A stretch of DNA of 64,000 nt from positions 470,799 through 534,798 of the forward strand of contig NZ_QKTX01000001.1 of the NCBI RefSeq assembly GCF_003253485.1, given 5' to 3'. How positions within the stretch are numbered: position 1 is the first letter of the stretch; every line of letters begins with the position of its first letter. Position numbers and translations under genes: made by a program. The notes beneath the pieces are model-generated. The model had not been told where the DNA came from. It saw nothing but the letters and a program-made list of their open reading frames with translations, and made no database searches. Below, piece after piece: positions 8,299 through 17,437 of the stretch. This stretch comes from Algoriphagus aquaeductus (lineage in GTDB: Bacteria > Bacteroidota > Bacteroidia > Cytophagales > Cyclobacteriaceae).

Positions 8299-10208
8299 GA
8301 AAAGTATTTTTGATTTTGTGGATGGCAGCTTGGAGTAGTGAGTTAGTCGCTCAGGAACCGAAACACGAGCGGGAATTGGAAAATTTTGTAATTCTTACCG
8401 ATCAGGATTTTTATCTGTCGGGCGATCGCTTATGGTTTGGAGCCAAGCTGCTCAAAAACCATGAATCCTATCGATACAGCAAGCTGGCATATCTGACTTT
8501 ATTGGATCACCAAGGCAAGGAGGTTCATTCGGAAAAGATGCTGCTCAGTGGCCAGGACATGGTTTTTGGAGATATATTTCTGCCAGAAAATGCCTCTACA
8601 GGTGTTTATTCTTTGCTCTTGTACACCAAATGGATGTCAAGCTACAGGGATTTTCCCATAGCGCGACGGGATTTTTTGGTCGTCAACTCAAGGGCTCCTC
8701 AGGCCCCAGGCCAACCCAAGCTTTGGATGCAAAAGACTCCCTTTGAAAAACTTCCCGTAGCCCTGTTTCATACTTCCTCTGAGCCGGAACTGATTGAGGT
8801 CCAAGACCTGCAGGGCAAGACTCTGGAAGTTTTGGAGCGGGTGCCTCCTTTTGAAAAATTTCTGATCAATGTAGACCATTCTCAGCGCTATCAAGTGATT
8901 TTTAGAAATGAAGTATTTCAGGCATCTCCCTCTCCCTGGCTTTGGGATCCTTCAGATTTTAGTATCCAAAGTCAACAAGAATCAGTCTCTGGCCATAAAG
9001 TTCTAGTCCATACAGATTGGGAGATTTTAGAAGAGCTAAAACCTGTCGGCGGTAGAGTAGAACTGGACAGGACTCGCTATCAAGGGATTTCCTATTTTGA
9101 CATCACATCACTTGATCCAGAAGGAAATGTTTCCTGGTCTTATCGAGTAAATAATCCGGCCCACTTACAGGGTAATTGGTCGATCAACTCCAAAGCTAGG
9201 GTGGGAGAACCACTCAAGCTGGATTTTACGGGGTTTCCAGTAACCGTTCAGAATGGGTTTGTTTTAGCAAAATCGCTGGAACAATCACTCATTTCGGATT
9301 GGATTGCCTCCTTAAATGATCCGAATTGGGAGGAAATGGGATCTGGGAAAAAATCGAGTAAACTGCCCGAATCACTCCGGAATCTGGTCCTTGAGACTCC
9401 AATTCTCAAGGATTATAGTCCCATGTTTTCTTATAAGCCCTATTCGATTGATGGGCCAGGCCTATTCCCGGGTTCCTTTCAGCCCAAGGACTATTCTTTT
9501 TCTTTGCCCTTATCCATTTTGGAGACTAAAGTTAACCGGAAAATGTACCAGGAGCATTTTGGACTGGAAGAGGAGGTCATGGAGTTGGAATCTCCGTTTG
9601 TAGCTGATAAAATATATTACCTGGAAGATTACGATGAGTTTCCGGATTTCGAAAGCTTTGTCAGGCAGATTATCCCCCAGGTGAAATTGAAAAAATCCAA
9701 AGGATCGTCCGATAAGCAGATACTATTGGCCAATACGGACAATGAACAGGTGCGATTCAACAAAATTCCGGTGGTCTTGGTGGATTTTTATCGGGTTGAA
9801 GATCTCGCAGAGATTTGGAGTTTGGATATGGTTTCCTTAGATCGGGTAGAAGTGTATTACCACCGGGAAACTGTTCAAAAGACCAATTTGGGAGAGGAAG
9901 TTGGAGATGGATTGATCGTGATCTACACCAAAAACAATGAATATGCTTTGAAGAAGAATATTCCGAAAAGCAGGTATTTTCTTTCCGATGTCCAAGTTCC
10001 CCGAAAGCCGGATTATGGAAAAAATCTGACTGCGAATGTTACGGCCAATCCCCTTCAATTTTTGGATCCCGGGTTCGCGTTTTTAAGGGGTAGGGCAAGG
10101 ATTAACGCCCTGGTTTTTGATACGGCGGGCGACTGGAGAGTGGAAAGCTGGATATTTGGAAATGGAAATTTCCATCGATTTGAAAAAAACATCTCCATCG
10201 GGCATTGA
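8295..10208 (+). CDS. Macroglobulin-like protein with TonB-plug-like C-terminal segment
   Basis: 637 residues with a signal peptide (about 1-20, ending LVAQ). Residues 25-130 have the pattern ILTDQDFYLSGDRLWFGAKL ... GVYSLLLYTKWM, typical of the macroglobulin MG2-type beta-sandwich domains seen in many Bacteroidota exported proteins. Near residues 490-550 the sequence IPVVLVDFYRVEDLAEIW ... LDRVEVYYHRE ... DGLIVIYTKNN resembles the core of a TonB receptor plug, but no beta-barrel follows. It is the third gene of a coupled operon (ATGA overlap with DUF4249). Known relatives accompany TonB/DUF4249 pairs. A role in ligand capture for the receptor is inference. Confidence 0.75.
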   Translation: MRKVFLILWMAAWSSELVAQEPKHERELENFVILTDQDFYLSGDRLWFGAKLLKNHESYRYSKLAYLTLLDHQGKEVHSEKMLLSGQDMVFGDIFLPENASTGVYSLLLYTKWMSSYRDFPIARRDFLVVNSRAPQAPGQPKLWMQKTPFEKLPVALFHTSSEPELIEVQDLQGKTLEVLERVPPFEKFLINVDHSQRYQVIFRNEVFQASPSPWLWDPSDFSIQSQQESVSGHKVLVHTDWEILEELKPVGGRVELDRTRYQGISYFDITSLDPEGNVSWSYRVNNPAHLQGNWSINSKARVGEPLKLDFTGFPVTVQNGFVLAKSLEQSLISDWIASLNDPNWEEMGSGKKSSKLPESLRNLVLETPILKDYSPMFSYKPYSIDGPGLFPGSFQPKDYSFSLPLSILETKVNRKMYQEHFGLEEEVMELESPFVADKIYYLEDYDEFPDFESFVRQIIPQVKLKKSKGSSDKQILLANTDNEQVRFNKIPVVLVDFYRVEDLAEIWSLDMVSLDRVEVYYHRETVQKTNLGEEVGDGLIVIYTKNNEYALKKNIPKSRYFLSDVQVPRKPDYGKNLTANVTANPLQFLDPGFAFLRGRARINALVFDTAGDWRVESWIFGNGNFHRFEKNISIGH

Positions 10209-10274
10209 GGAATTAGGGTTAAGAATCGTTTTTTGAATGGTCTTAACTGGTGCTGAAACGGTTCCATTTGTTTT

Positions 10275-10311
10275 GGAATGATGGGGAAATTGGAATTTCC
10301 CAAAATATTCC
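10275..10311. repeat. Nested inverted repeat after the TonB/DUF4249 operon
   Basis: An 8-bp perfect arm pair GGGAAATT/AATTTCCC (10284-10301, 2-nt loop) is enclosed by GGAAT/ATTCC. It lies in the 190-bp gap between the operon and the next lipoprotein gene. There is no U-tract, so a classical terminator is unlikely, but an end-of-operon structure is possible. Confidence 0.35.
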
Positions 10312-10398
10312 AAGGGAGTTGCAAAATCCTCTAATCTTACTAAAGGGTTTATTTTCAACCCAATCAGGAAGTCAATAGCTTTCATAAAAGCCCAGTTT

Positions 10399-10827
10399 AT
10401 GAAAAACCTACACCTGATTTTCATTTTTGCCATGCTTTCCTCTTTGGTTTCCTGCAAGGCATATCGGAATGTTGAAAATTTGGAGCCTAAATCCTCCAAA
10501 GAGGTAAAAGCCGGTCCGTTTGACCGGAGTTCGCTGACCAAATTGGTTCCCGGTGATAAGATCAAAATAGTGACCGTATCAGGTTTCACCTATTCCATGA
10601 CTTTCATGAATTGGACTGGAGATCATGTGAAAGGAACTGTCCGGAAAGTGAACTCAAGTCACGTTTTGGAGGGAGAGGTAAAGGAAATTAGGATTGATGA
10701 AATTGAAAATTTGTATGTGCGAAGGTTTAGCGCAGGAGCTACAGTTCCAGTTGTTGCGGTTGGAGCTGTAGCATTGGGTTTTTTAGTCTTGATAGCAGCC
10801 TTTGCCTTATCTGATCCATGGTGGTAA
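10399..10827 (+). CDS. Small lipoprotein with C-terminal membrane helix, unknown function
   Basis: 142 residues. The signal MKNLHLIFIFAMLSSLVSC has a good lipobox (LVSC), so the mature protein would start at Cys19. Residues 50-105 form a compact beta-rich segment (PGDKIKIVTVSGFTYSMTFMNW ... EIRIDEIENLYVRR) resembling the small SH3/Sm-like domains of Bacteroidota lipoproteins. Residues 110-137 are one hydrophobic helix ending DPWW. It is monocistronic, with a strong terminator straight after it. I do not recognise a characterised family. Confidence 0.75.
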   Translation: MKNLHLIFIFAMLSSLVSCKAYRNVENLEPKSSKEVKAGPFDRSSLTKLVPGDKIKIVTVSGFTYSMTFMNWTGDHVKGTVRKVNSSHVLEGEVKEIRIDEIENLYVRRFSAGATVPVVAVGAVALGFLVLIAAFALSDPWW

Positions 10828-10833
10828 AACAAA

Positions 10834-10857
10834 AAAGCCACTCGGTCGAGTGGCTTT
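10834..10857. terminator. Bidirectional intrinsic terminator
   Basis: A 10-bp perfect stem, AAAGCCACTC/GAGTGGCTTT, with a GGTC loop. It is preceded by an A-run, which gives a U-run on the minus strand, and lies between the convergent lipoprotein gene and accC. It probably serves both. Confidence 0.85.
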
Positions 10858-10879
10858 CGCATGATGGATTAGATCAGAT

Positions 10880-12229
10880 TTATTTTTTGATCACCGAGAA
10901 ATCAAAAGTTTCCAAAAACTTCGTGGTGAAGTTTCCAGCTTTGAATTGCTCGTTTTCCAAAAGGGCAATATGGAAAGGAATAGTTGTCTTGATGCCATCG
11001 ATGACAAATTCTTCCAAGGCACGTTTCATTCTCACGATCACTTCCTCTCTGGATTGTCCGCTGACAATCAGCTTGGCGATCATGGAGTCATAATTTGGCG
11101 GAATCACATAGCCCGCGTACACATGGGAATCTACCCGCACCCCACGTCCACCGGGAATGTGGAGATTGTTGATTTTTCCCGGGCTAGGTCGGAAGCCGTT
11201 GGCAGGATCTTCTGCGTTGATTCTGCATTCCATCGCGTAGAGTTTTGGGAAATAGTTTCTCCCTGAGATGGTCTCGCCGGCAGCTACTTTGATCTGTTCT
11301 TTGATCAGGTCAAAGTCGGTCACTTCCTCTGTAATCGGATGTTCCACCTGAATTCGGGTGTTCATCTCCATAAAGTAGAAGTTGCGGTGCTTGTCGACCA
11401 AAAACTCGATGGTTCCTGCACCTTCGTAAGCAATGGCCTCAGCGCCCTTGATGGCAGCTTTACCCATCGCCTCCCGAAGTTCATCGGTGATGAATGGGGA
11501 AGGAGTTTCTTCGACGAGCTTCTGATGTCTTCTTTGAATAGAGCAATCTCTTTCAGATAGATGACAGGCTTTTCCGGTTTTGTCACCCACTACCTGAATC
11601 TCAATATGCCGTGGTTCTTCCACAAACTTTTCGAGGTAAAGACCGTCGTTTCCAAATGCTGCACCGGATTCCATTTTCGCGTCATCCCATGCTTTTTTGA
11701 ATTCTTTGGCTTCTTTTACGATTCGCATCCCCCGTCCGCCGCCTCCGGCAGTAGCCTTGAGGATGACTGGGTAGCCCATTTCTTCGGCTATTTTCAGCCC
11801 TTGTTCGATGGAGTCAAGCAATCCATCGGAACCTGGAATAGTCGGTACGCCTGCGGCTTTCATGGTAGCTTTAGCCGTAGCTTTGTCTCCCATTTTGGCA
11901 ATCATATCCGGAGAAGCTCCAATGAATTTGATGCCATATTCTTCACAGATTCTCGAGAACTCAGCATTCTCGGAAAGAAAACCATATCCCGGGTGAATCG
12001 CATCCGCATTGGTAATTTCCGCTGCGGCGATGATCCTTGGGATGTTCAGATATGATTCACGGCTAGGAGCAGGACCGATACAGACTGCTTCATCCGCAAA
12101 GCGTACATGGAGGCTGTCTTTGTCAGCCGTGGAATATACGGCCACGGTTTTGATCCCCATTTCCTTGCAGGTTCGGATGACCCTTAGGGCGATTTCACCG
12201 CGGTTGGCAATTAATATTTTTTTAAACAC
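10880..12229 (-). CDS. accC: Acetyl-CoA carboxylase, biotin carboxylase subunit
   Basis: 449 residues, full family length. It starts [21 protein letters not shown], the classic biotin carboxylase N-terminus. The ATP-grasp glycine loop ([14 protein letters not shown]) is near residue 160, the [14 protein letters not shown] segment near 200, and the active-site phrase [14 protein letters not shown] near 288. It carboxylates the biotin on AccB using bicarbonate and ATP, the first half-reaction of malonyl-CoA formation. It follows accB by 24 nt, the usual accBC pair. Confidence 0.97.
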   Translation of the reverse strand: MFKKILIANRGEIALRVIRTCKEMGIKTVAVYSTADKDSLHVRFADEAVCIGPAPSRESYLNIPRIIAAAEITNADAIHPGYGFLSENAEFSRICEEYGIKFIGASPDMIAKMGDKATAKATMKAAGVPTIPGSDGLLDSIEQGLKIAEEMGYPVILKATAGGGGRGMRIVKEAKEFKKAWDDAKMESGAAFGNDGLYLEKFVEEPRHIEIQVVGDKTGKACHLSERDCSIQRRHQKLVEETPSPFITDELREAMGKAAIKGAEAIAYEGAGTIEFLVDKHRNFYFMEMNTRIQVEHPITEEVTDFDLIKEQIKVAAGETISGRNYFPKLYAMECRINAEDPANGFRPSPGKINNLHIPGGRGVRVDSHVYAGYVIPPNYDSMIAKLIVSGQSREEVIVRMKRALEEFVIDGIKTTIPFHIALLENEQFKAGNFTTKFLETFDFSVIKK

Positions 12230-12253
12230 GCTCTTTTTGATTTAGTGGAAAAA

Positions 12254-12766
12254 TCAACCGGCAGGATCAACAAGGAACAAAGGCTGATCATATTCCACCG
12301 GAGTGGCATTGGAAACCAGGATTTTCACAATTTTCCCGGAAATCTCAGATTCGATCTCGTTGAACAGCTTCATGGCCTCAATAATACAAACCGTTTGACC
12401 GGCTTTGATGGAAGCGCCTTCGGTGACGAATGGAGCAGAATCCGGATTGGGTGTCAAGTAGAATGTACCGATCATTGGGGATTTGATCTCTACCAAATTG
12501 GACGGAGTAGAAGCCGGCGCTGCTGCAGGAGCAGGGGCAGCAGCAGGTGCTGGAGCCGCAGCTACTGGTGCAGGGGCAGGGGCGGGCATCATCATCTGAG
12601 GAGCAGGAGCTACCGCGGCTGATTCCGCATATTTTTTGATGGAAAGTTCGAACTCTTCGGTTTTGATTTTGACCTCTGCCAGGCCTGAATTGGAGATGTA
12701 ATCAATCAACTCCTGAATCTCTTTCGCTTTCATAGGGTTCTTTTTTTGTTCAATGTCTTTGGACAT
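12254..12766 (-). CDS. accB: Biotin carboxyl carrier protein of acetyl-CoA carboxylase
   Basis: 170 residues from the ATG at 12766. A second ATG at 12733 ([13 protein letters not shown]) matches the usual start of the family better, so the first 11 residues may not be translated. An Ala/Pro-rich linker covers about residues 52-88. The C-terminal lipoyl/biotinyl domain has the biotin-attachment motif EAMKLFNEI with the modified Lys at 133 of the long form. The protein carries carboxybiotin between AccC and the carboxyltransferase. It lies between efp and accC. Confidence 0.95.
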   Translation of the reverse strand: MSKDIEQKKNPMKAKEIQELIDYISNSGLAEVKIKTEEFELSIKKYAESAAVAPAPQMMMPAPAPAPVAAAPAPAAAPAPAAAPASTPSNLVEIKSPMIGTFYLTPNPDSAPFVTEGASIKAGQTVCIIEAMKLFNEIESEISGKIVKILVSNATPVEYDQPLFLVDPAG

Positions 12767-12792
12767 CTTGGGGTTGGGTTAAAAACAATAAA

Positions 12793-12820
12793 GCTGTGTA
12801 ATTTACAGAAATCACACAGC
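12793..12820 (-). terminator. Possible weak terminator after efp
   Basis: A 7-bp stem, GCTGTGT/ACACAGC, with a 14-nt loop. On the minus strand it is followed by TTTATTGTTTTT. It lies between efp and accB and may reduce read-through rather than block it. Confidence 0.45.
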
Positions 12821-12829
12821 CAATTACAA

Positions 12830-13393
12830 TTATTTTACTCTTTCCGAGTACGATCCGTCTCTGGTATCTACTTTGATCAGAGTGTCTTGTTCTACAAATA
12901 GAGGTACCATTACCGTAGCACCGGTTTCGACCGTAGCGGGCTTTAGGGCGTTGGTAGCCGTATCCCCTTTGATTCCCGGTTCGGTGTAGGTAATCATCAA
13001 TTCCACAAAAGGAGGCAGTTCGACAGAAAGTGGGGTTTCTGTTTCGGCATGAACCAAGATGTCCACATTTTGTCCGTCCTTCAATAATTTGGGTCTTTCG
13101 ATAAGTCTTTCCTCCAAAGAAATTTGTTCGAAGGTCTCCGTATCCATGAAGTTGTAACCCATATCATCGGCATAAAGAAACTGATGAGGTCTTTTTTCAA
13201 CTCTTGCGGTAGTTACTTTTTCGCCCGCGTTAAAAGTTTTATCCAGGGTTTTGCCTGTTCTTAAACTTTTTAGCTTGGTACGAACAAAAGCGGCTCCTTT
13301 CCCTGGTTTAACGTGCTGAAACTCGACGATTGAGAAAATATCGTTGTTCATTTCCAGACAGAGACCATTCTTAAAATCTGCAGTACTTGCCAT
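12830..13393 (-). CDS. efp: Translation elongation factor P
   Basis: 187 residues, normal EF-P length. The KOW-like N-domain contains [18 protein letters not shown], whose Lys at the tip of the loop (PGKGA) is the position modified in many bacteria. The C-terminal OB domain includes the family phrase [25 protein letters not shown] relieves ribosome stalling at polyproline. Its neighbours fabH upstream and accB downstream (minus strand) are a common Bacteroidota order. Confidence 0.97.
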   Translation of the reverse strand: MASTADFKNGLCLEMNNDIFSIVEFQHVKPGKGAAFVRTKLKSLRTGKTLDKTFNAGEKVTTARVEKRPHQFLYADDMGYNFMDTETFEQISLEERLIERPKLLKDGQNVDILVHAETETPLSVELPPFVELMITYTEPGIKGDTATNALKPATVETGATVMVPLFVEQDTLIKVDTRDGSYSERVK

Positions 13394-13415
13394 AGGTTAG
13401 TTTATATGCTGTTTA

Positions 13416-14414
13416 TTATTTCGGATCTAAAGCCCATTTGAGATAAATCGCTCCCCATGTAAAACCACCTCCAAAAGCAGCAAGGATTAAATTATCTCCT
13501 TTTTTTAGTTGATTTTCATATTCCCAAAGGCACAAGGGAATCGTCGCTGCGGTGGTATTTCCATAGCGCTCGATATTCATCATGACTTTTTCAGGACCTA
13601 CACCCATTCGGTTAGCTGTGGCATCGATGATTCGCTTATTGGCCTGATGAGGAACAAGCCAAGCGATATCTTCGCCCTTGAGGCCATTTCGTTCCATCAC
13701 CTCTGCGCTCACGTCAGCCATATTGGTCACTGCAAATTTGAATACGGTTGCACCTTCCTGATAGGCAAAATGTTCGCGATTTGCCAAGGTTTCTGCTGTG
13801 GCGGGTTTGCGGCTGCCGCCGGCTTTCATGTGTAGAAACGGTTCACCGGATCCATCCGCTTTGAGAATAGCATCCATGATGCCAAGCTCCTCGGTGGTAG
13901 CCTCAAGAAGCACCGCCCCAGCACCATCGCCGAATAAGATACAAGTGGTTCGGTCTTGGTAGTCAACGATCGAGGACATCTTGTCTGCGCCGACTACCAC
14001 TACTTTTTTATGGGTGCCAGCTTGGATAAATTGTGCTCCCAGCTGAAGAGCATACAAAAAGCCTGAACATGCAGCACCGACATCAAATGAAAATGAATTT
14101 TTTGCTCCCACCTTATCTGCAATGATGTTGGCTGTAGCCGGAAAAGGCATGTCAGGGGTTACTGTAGCACAAATGATCAATTCGATATCCAGCGGATTGG
14201 TACCTGTTTTTTCCAGAAGACCTTTTACCGCCTCGATTCCCATGACTGAGGTTCCTTGGTTTTCTCCTTTGAGGATCCTTCTTTCTTTGATTCCTGTGCG
14301 GGAGGTAATCCATTCGTCATTGGTGTCCACCAATGCTTCGAGTTCTTTGTTGGTCAATCGGTATTCTGGGACGTATCCTTGGATACCTGTAATCATGGCT
14401 CTTATTTTGTCCAT
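13416..14414 (-). CDS. fabH: 3-oxoacyl-[acyl-carrier-protein] synthase III
   Basis: 332 residues. The catalytic triad is visible: Cys116 in DVGAACSGF, His256 in VPHQANKR and Asn286 in [10 protein letters not shown]. The N-terminal phrase [14 protein letters not shown] is also typical. The enzyme condenses acyl-CoA with malonyl-ACP to start fatty-acid chains. It heads a minus-strand run fabH-efp-accB-accC, joining the initiation enzyme to the carboxylase that makes malonyl-CoA. A well-formed promoter with an adjacent palindrome lies upstream (14475-14528). Confidence 0.97.
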   Translation of the reverse strand: MDKIRAMITGIQGYVPEYRLTNKELEALVDTNDEWITSRTGIKERRILKGENQGTSVMGIEAVKGLLEKTGTNPLDIELIICATVTPDMPFPATANIIADKVGAKNSFSFDVGAACSGFLYALQLGAQFIQAGTHKKVVVVGADKMSSIVDYQDRTTCILFGDGAGAVLLEATTEELGIMDAILKADGSGEPFLHMKAGGSRKPATAETLANREHFAYQEGATVFKFAVTNMADVSAEVMERNGLKGEDIAWLVPHQANKRIIDATANRMGVGPEKVMMNIERYGNTTAATIPLCLWEYENQLKKGDNLILAAFGGGFTWGAIYLKWALDPK

Positions 14415-14474
14415 TTTGCAAGGTTTGATAGGGAGAAATTGGTTATAAATTTCTCAAGCTGGGCTGTTTGTTGA

Positions 14475-14489
14475 TCAGGAATTTCCTGA
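14475..14489. promoter_or_regulatory. Candidate operator at the fabH transcription start
   Basis: A 15-nt perfect palindrome, TCAGGAA-T-TTCCTGA. It lies just downstream of the fabH -7 element, at about the expected transcription start. A repressor site controlling fatty-acid initiation is possible; no regulator gene is adjacent. Confidence 0.4.
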
Positions 14490-14496
14490 GGAGGGT

Positions 14497-14528
14497 CAAA
14501 AATAGTACAATGGCCCCTGACCACCAAA
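14497..14528 (-). promoter_or_regulatory. fabH promoter
   Basis: On the minus strand, TTTG (14528-14525), a 20-nt spacer and TATTTTTG (14504-14497) match the Bacteroidota -33 TTTG / -7 TAnnTTTG consensus. The expected leader is about 75 nt. Confidence 0.65.
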
Positions 14529-14593
14529 ACCAAACCTTCTTCCGGTCATTAAGTAATTGCAATTCAGTTGGTTTGAGTTTGTGGAAATAAAAA

Positions 14594-14620
14594 AATCCAC
14601 CCTGATTAGGAGGGTGGATT
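14594..14620 (-). terminator. Intrinsic terminator after rpmF
   Basis: A 10-bp perfect stem, AATCCACCCT/AGGGTGGATT, with a 7-nt loop. It is followed on the minus strand by a run of T. It separates rpmF from the fabH promoter. Confidence 0.85.
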
Positions 14621-14645
14621 CTATAAATTCAGCCTTAATTGGAAA

Positions 14646-14837
14646 TTAAGCTCTGATTTCTTTTTCGATGATTACTTGTCCTTTGTAGTACAATTTACCA
14701 TCAAGCCAGAAGGCTCTGTGAGGAAGGTGCATTTCACCGGTTGTTGGGCATTTTGCCATTCCTGGAGCTTCCAATTTATAGTGAGTTCTTCTCTTATCTC
14801 TTCTGGTTTTCGAAATTTTGCGTTTAGGATGTGCCAT
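14646..14837 (-). CDS. rpmF: 50S ribosomal protein L32
   Basis: 63 residues. It starts [21 protein letters not shown], a standard L32 N-terminus, and continues [15 protein letters not shown]. The single Cys (AKCPTTGE) means the four-Cys zinc site of some L32 proteins is absent. It lies 12 nt after the DUF177 gene, the conserved yceD-rpmF pair, and is followed by a strong terminator. Confidence 0.97.
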   Translation of the reverse strand: MAHPKRKISKTRRDKRRTHYKLEAPGMAKCPTTGEMHLPHRAFWLDGKLYYKGQVIIEKEIRA

Positions 14838-14849
14838 TTTATGCGTGGT

Positions 14850-15431
14850 TTATGATTGCTCTTTGTTTTTCAGTTTTAATAATTGTTCCCAGCGGGGATC
14901 TACTGGTTTGGAGATGTTTTCGTCTTCTTGATTTTCTTTCTCTTCATTTTCATCTTCCTCCTGATCAAAATAGATAAAACCACCTTCTGTCGCGAAATCC
15001 TCGTCATCATCCAGATCATTTCTATAATCCGGATGGATTTTTTTAGCCGGTAGTGCAAGAAGAATGAATTCATAGATCAGTTGTGCCACATTGATGGAAG
15101 GGGTATCCCTTGTAATCATGCAGACATTTTCATCTATTTCCCGCTCTTCAGAACCATATTTATAGATCATCTTTTCGGTGATATCCAGCGGATGATCAAA
15201 TACTTCAAGGCTACGGTCGCAGGTGAGTTCTACTTCTCCTTTGATCAAAAAGGTCAGCTCTATGACATTGGCCCCCTTTTCCATGATGACCCGTACGGTC
15301 AACTTTCCCTTATTCAGAATTTCGTTGTCTTCAAAGTTCTGAAAGAACTTATCATCGATTTCGAAGTCAATTTCATGTTGTCCTTCTTTGAACTTAATGA
15401 CTTCAATATCAAAGGTTTTCCAGAATTTCAC
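14850..15431 (-). CDS. DUF177 (YceD) family protein
   Basis: 193 residues from a GTG start at 15431, preceded by an unusually good Shine-Dalgarno sequence (AGGAGGA) for this phylum, which supports the start. The core includes VELTCDRSLEVFDHPL (about residue 75) and the conserved LPAKKIHPDYRND near 130, and the C-terminus is acidic (FDQEEDENEEKENQEDE). DUF177/YceD proteins are encoded beside rpmF in most bacteria and are linked to large-subunit rRNA or ribosome maturation. The precise role in this lineage is not known. Confidence 0.92.
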   Translation of the reverse strand: MKFWKTFDIEVIKFKEGQHEIDFEIDDKFFQNFEDNEILNKGKLTVRVIMEKGANVIELTFLIKGEVELTCDRSLEVFDHPLDITEKMIYKYGSEEREIDENVCMITRDTPSINVAQLIYEFILLALPAKKIHPDYRNDLDDDEDFATEGGFIYFDQEEDENEEKENQEDENISKPVDPRWEQLLKLKNKEQS

Positions 15432-15456
15432 GATTCTTCCTCCTGATTTAAGACCG

Positions 15457-15464
15457 CAAATGTA
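15457..15464 (-). promoter_or_regulatory. Promoter -7 element for DUF177-rpmF
   Basis: TACATTTG on the minus strand is a perfect TAnnTTTG, about 26 nt before the GTG start. The -33 element is only partial (TGTTT about 21 nt upstream). Confidence 0.55.
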
Positions 15465-15523
15465 GGTAATATTTTAAATTAGCTGAAACAGATTTTGAAA
15501 TAAAATTTGGTTTTTCTCAATTT

Positions 15524-16546
15524 TTAGGCTTCTACTTCTTCTGCTTCATGTTGACTGACGATGTCTGAGGCCAAATGCAATGCAGCCCTCATGGAGCCCT
15601 CATCTGCCATGTTTTTGCCTGCGATATTGTAGGCCGTACCATGGTCTGGAGAGGTTCGGACTATCGGCAGTCCGGCTGTGAAATTTACTCCGGTGCTGAA
15701 AGCCATCGATTTGAAAGGGATCAATCCTTGGTCATGGTATATGGCAAGAACTCCATCGAATCGTTTTTGGTGCATCATTCCAAAGAAACCGTCCGCAGGA
15801 TATGGCCCGAAGACATAGTGGTTTTTGTCTTTCATTTCCCGAATGGCTGGTTTCAAAATTTCCTCTTCCTCGCTTCCCAGCAGTCCTTCTTCTCCGGCAT
15901 GGGGATTGACTCCGAGAATGGCAATTTTTGGCTTATCTATGCCGAAATCCTCCTTTAGGCTCTTTAGAAAAATGTTGGTTTTTTGAAGTACTCGCTCTTT
16001 GGTCAGCGCTTCTGTAACTTTAGCCAAGGGGATATGGCCGGTGACTAATCCTACGCGAAGATCATCACTTACCATCATCATCAAGCTGTCTTTTGCGCCT
16101 ACAGCTTGGGTGATAAATTCCGTATGGCCGACAAAAGGCAATTCCGCTGTGTTGATGTTGTTTTTGTTGACAGGGGCGGTGACCAATCCATGGATTTTGC
16201 CGAACTTCAGATCCTCCACGGCGGACCTGAGTGCTTCCAATGCAAGCTTGCCGGCCTCTTGGGTTTCTACGCCCGGAATAATCTCAGGACATTCCTCGGT
16301 TACATTGATCACGTTGATTTTTCGGTGCTGAATCTCTTCGACGGATCGGATCTGCGTAAAATTGAAATCCTCCAGGTTCATCAATTTCCGATAAAAAATC
16401 AACGCTTTTCCATGACCATAGATCAATGGGGTAAATGACTTATACACTCTGGCATCTGCCAAAGCCTTGAGCGTGACCTCCACACCAATTCCGTTGATAT
16501 CTCCGATACTGATTCCGACGATGGGTTTATGTTTTCTTGCGTTCAT
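15524..16546 (-). CDS. pdxA: 4-hydroxythreonine-4-phosphate dehydrogenase
   Basis: 340 residues. It starts KPIVGISIGDINGIGVEVTLKAL. Family motifs are VTAPVNKNNIN (near residue 120), PFVGHTEFI and AIYHDQGLIPFK (near 268, with a metal-binding His). The enzyme oxidises 4-phosphohydroxy-L-threonine in pyridoxal-phosphate synthesis by the DXP-dependent route. It is transcribed divergently from rsmA, a neighbourhood pair (pdxA/ksgA) found in many bacteria. Confidence 0.96.
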   Translation of the reverse strand: MNARKHKPIVGISIGDINGIGVEVTLKALADARVYKSFTPLIYGHGKALIFYRKLMNLEDFNFTQIRSVEEIQHRKINVINVTEECPEIIPGVETQEAGKLALEALRSAVEDLKFGKIHGLVTAPVNKNNINTAELPFVGHTEFITQAVGAKDSLMMMVSDDLRVGLVTGHIPLAKVTEALTKERVLQKTNIFLKSLKEDFGIDKPKIAILGVNPHAGEEGLLGSEEEEILKPAIREMKDKNHYVFGPYPADGFFGMMHQKRFDGVLAIYHDQGLIPFKSMAFSTGVNFTAGLPIVRTSPDHGTAYNIAGKNMADEGSMRAALHLASDIVSQHEAEEVEA

Positions 16547-16651
16547 GGTAGTTATCTTTCCTCAGGGGTGATTGGACAATTTTCCAAGGCATTTTGGAAT
16601 ATTCCCGTAATTTTAGGCCTGCAATTTATAAAAATTTATCAGAGCCGAAGG

Positions 16652-17437
16652 ATGGAAAAAGTCAAACCTAAAAAGCACCTAGGGCAGCATTTTTTGACCG
16701 ATTTGAGTATTGCCGAGCGAATCGCACAGGCGGTCAAAGGTCATGGAGGTGTAAGCAAAGTGCTGGAAATAGGCCCGGGGATGGGGGTTTTGACGGACTT
16801 CCTTCTGAAAGGGAACTTGAACCTTTATCTGATTGATATTGATAAAGAAAGCATTGCCTACCTGCATCAGAAATACCCTCAGCTTGAGGATAAAATCATC
16901 GATGGAGATTTTCTGAAGTTCGATTTTTCAACAATATTTCCGGAGCCTTACGCCATTGCCGGCAACTTTCCTTACAACATTTCCTCCCAGATTTTCTTCA
17001 AAGTGCTGGAGGATAAAGACCGGGTGACCGAAGTGGTCTGTATGTTACAAAAGGAGGTGGCACAGCGGATTGCTTCTCCTAAAGGAAACAAAGATTACGG
17101 CATTCTTTCCGTTTTGCTTCAGGCCTGGTATGATATCGAATACCTCTTTTCCGTGCCTCCGGGGGTTTTTAATCCGCCTCCAAAAGTAAATTCAGGAGTA
17201 ATCAGATTGACTAGAAATCAAACACAAAAACTGGATTGCGATGAAAAGTTGTTTAAGCAGGTGGTGAAGGCAGGATTTGGGAATCGAAGAAAAACCCTTC
17301 GGAACTCTCTAAAATCCTTTCAACTTACCGAAGAATTCAAATCCAATCCTATCTTGGACAAGCGCGCCGAGCAATTGGATGTGGCGGAATTTGTGTTTTT
17401 GACCCAACAAATCGAAAAAGGTCGTGGAGCCCATTAA
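16652..17437 (+). CDS. rsmA: 16S rRNA dimethyladenosine transferase
   Basis: 261 residues from the ATG at 16652 (MEKVKPKKHLGQHFLTD), which is preceded by GAAGG. The open frame extends back to 16529, but that part overlaps divergent pdxA and matches nothing, so I reject it. SAM-binding motifs are VLEIGPGMGVLTDFLL and the catalytic NFPYNISSQIFFKV (the NLPY-type motif). RsmA dimethylates two adjacent adenines near the 3' end of 16S rRNA. It overlaps mgtE by 14 nt. Confidence 0.96.
   Translation: MEKVKPKKHLGQHFLTDLSIAERIAQAVKGHGGVSKVLEIGPGMGVLTDFLLKGNLNLYLIDIDKESIAYLHQKYPQLEDKIIDGDFLKFDFSTIFPEPYAIAGNFPYNISSQIFFKVLEDKDRVTEVVCMLQKEVAQRIASPKGNKDYGILSVLLQAWYDIEYLFSVPPGVFNPPPKVNSGVIRLTRNQTQKLDCDEKLFKQVVKAGFGNRRKTLRNSLKSFQLTEEFKSNPILDKRAEQLDVAEFVFLTQQIEKGRGAH

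Noticed and set aside
10083..10589. 168-codon minus-strand frame across the end of the MG-like gene and the next lipoprotein gene
   Set aside because: It runs antisense to two well-supported genes and shows no domain or signal.
12245..12622. 125-codon plus-strand frame opposite accB, rich in Arg and Ser
   Set aside because: It is the antisense shadow of the Ala/Pro linker of accB.
16529..16651. N-terminal extension of rsmA in the open frame
   Set aside because: It overlaps divergent pdxA and is unlike the family; the ATG at 16652 gives the standard KKHLGQHFLTD start.
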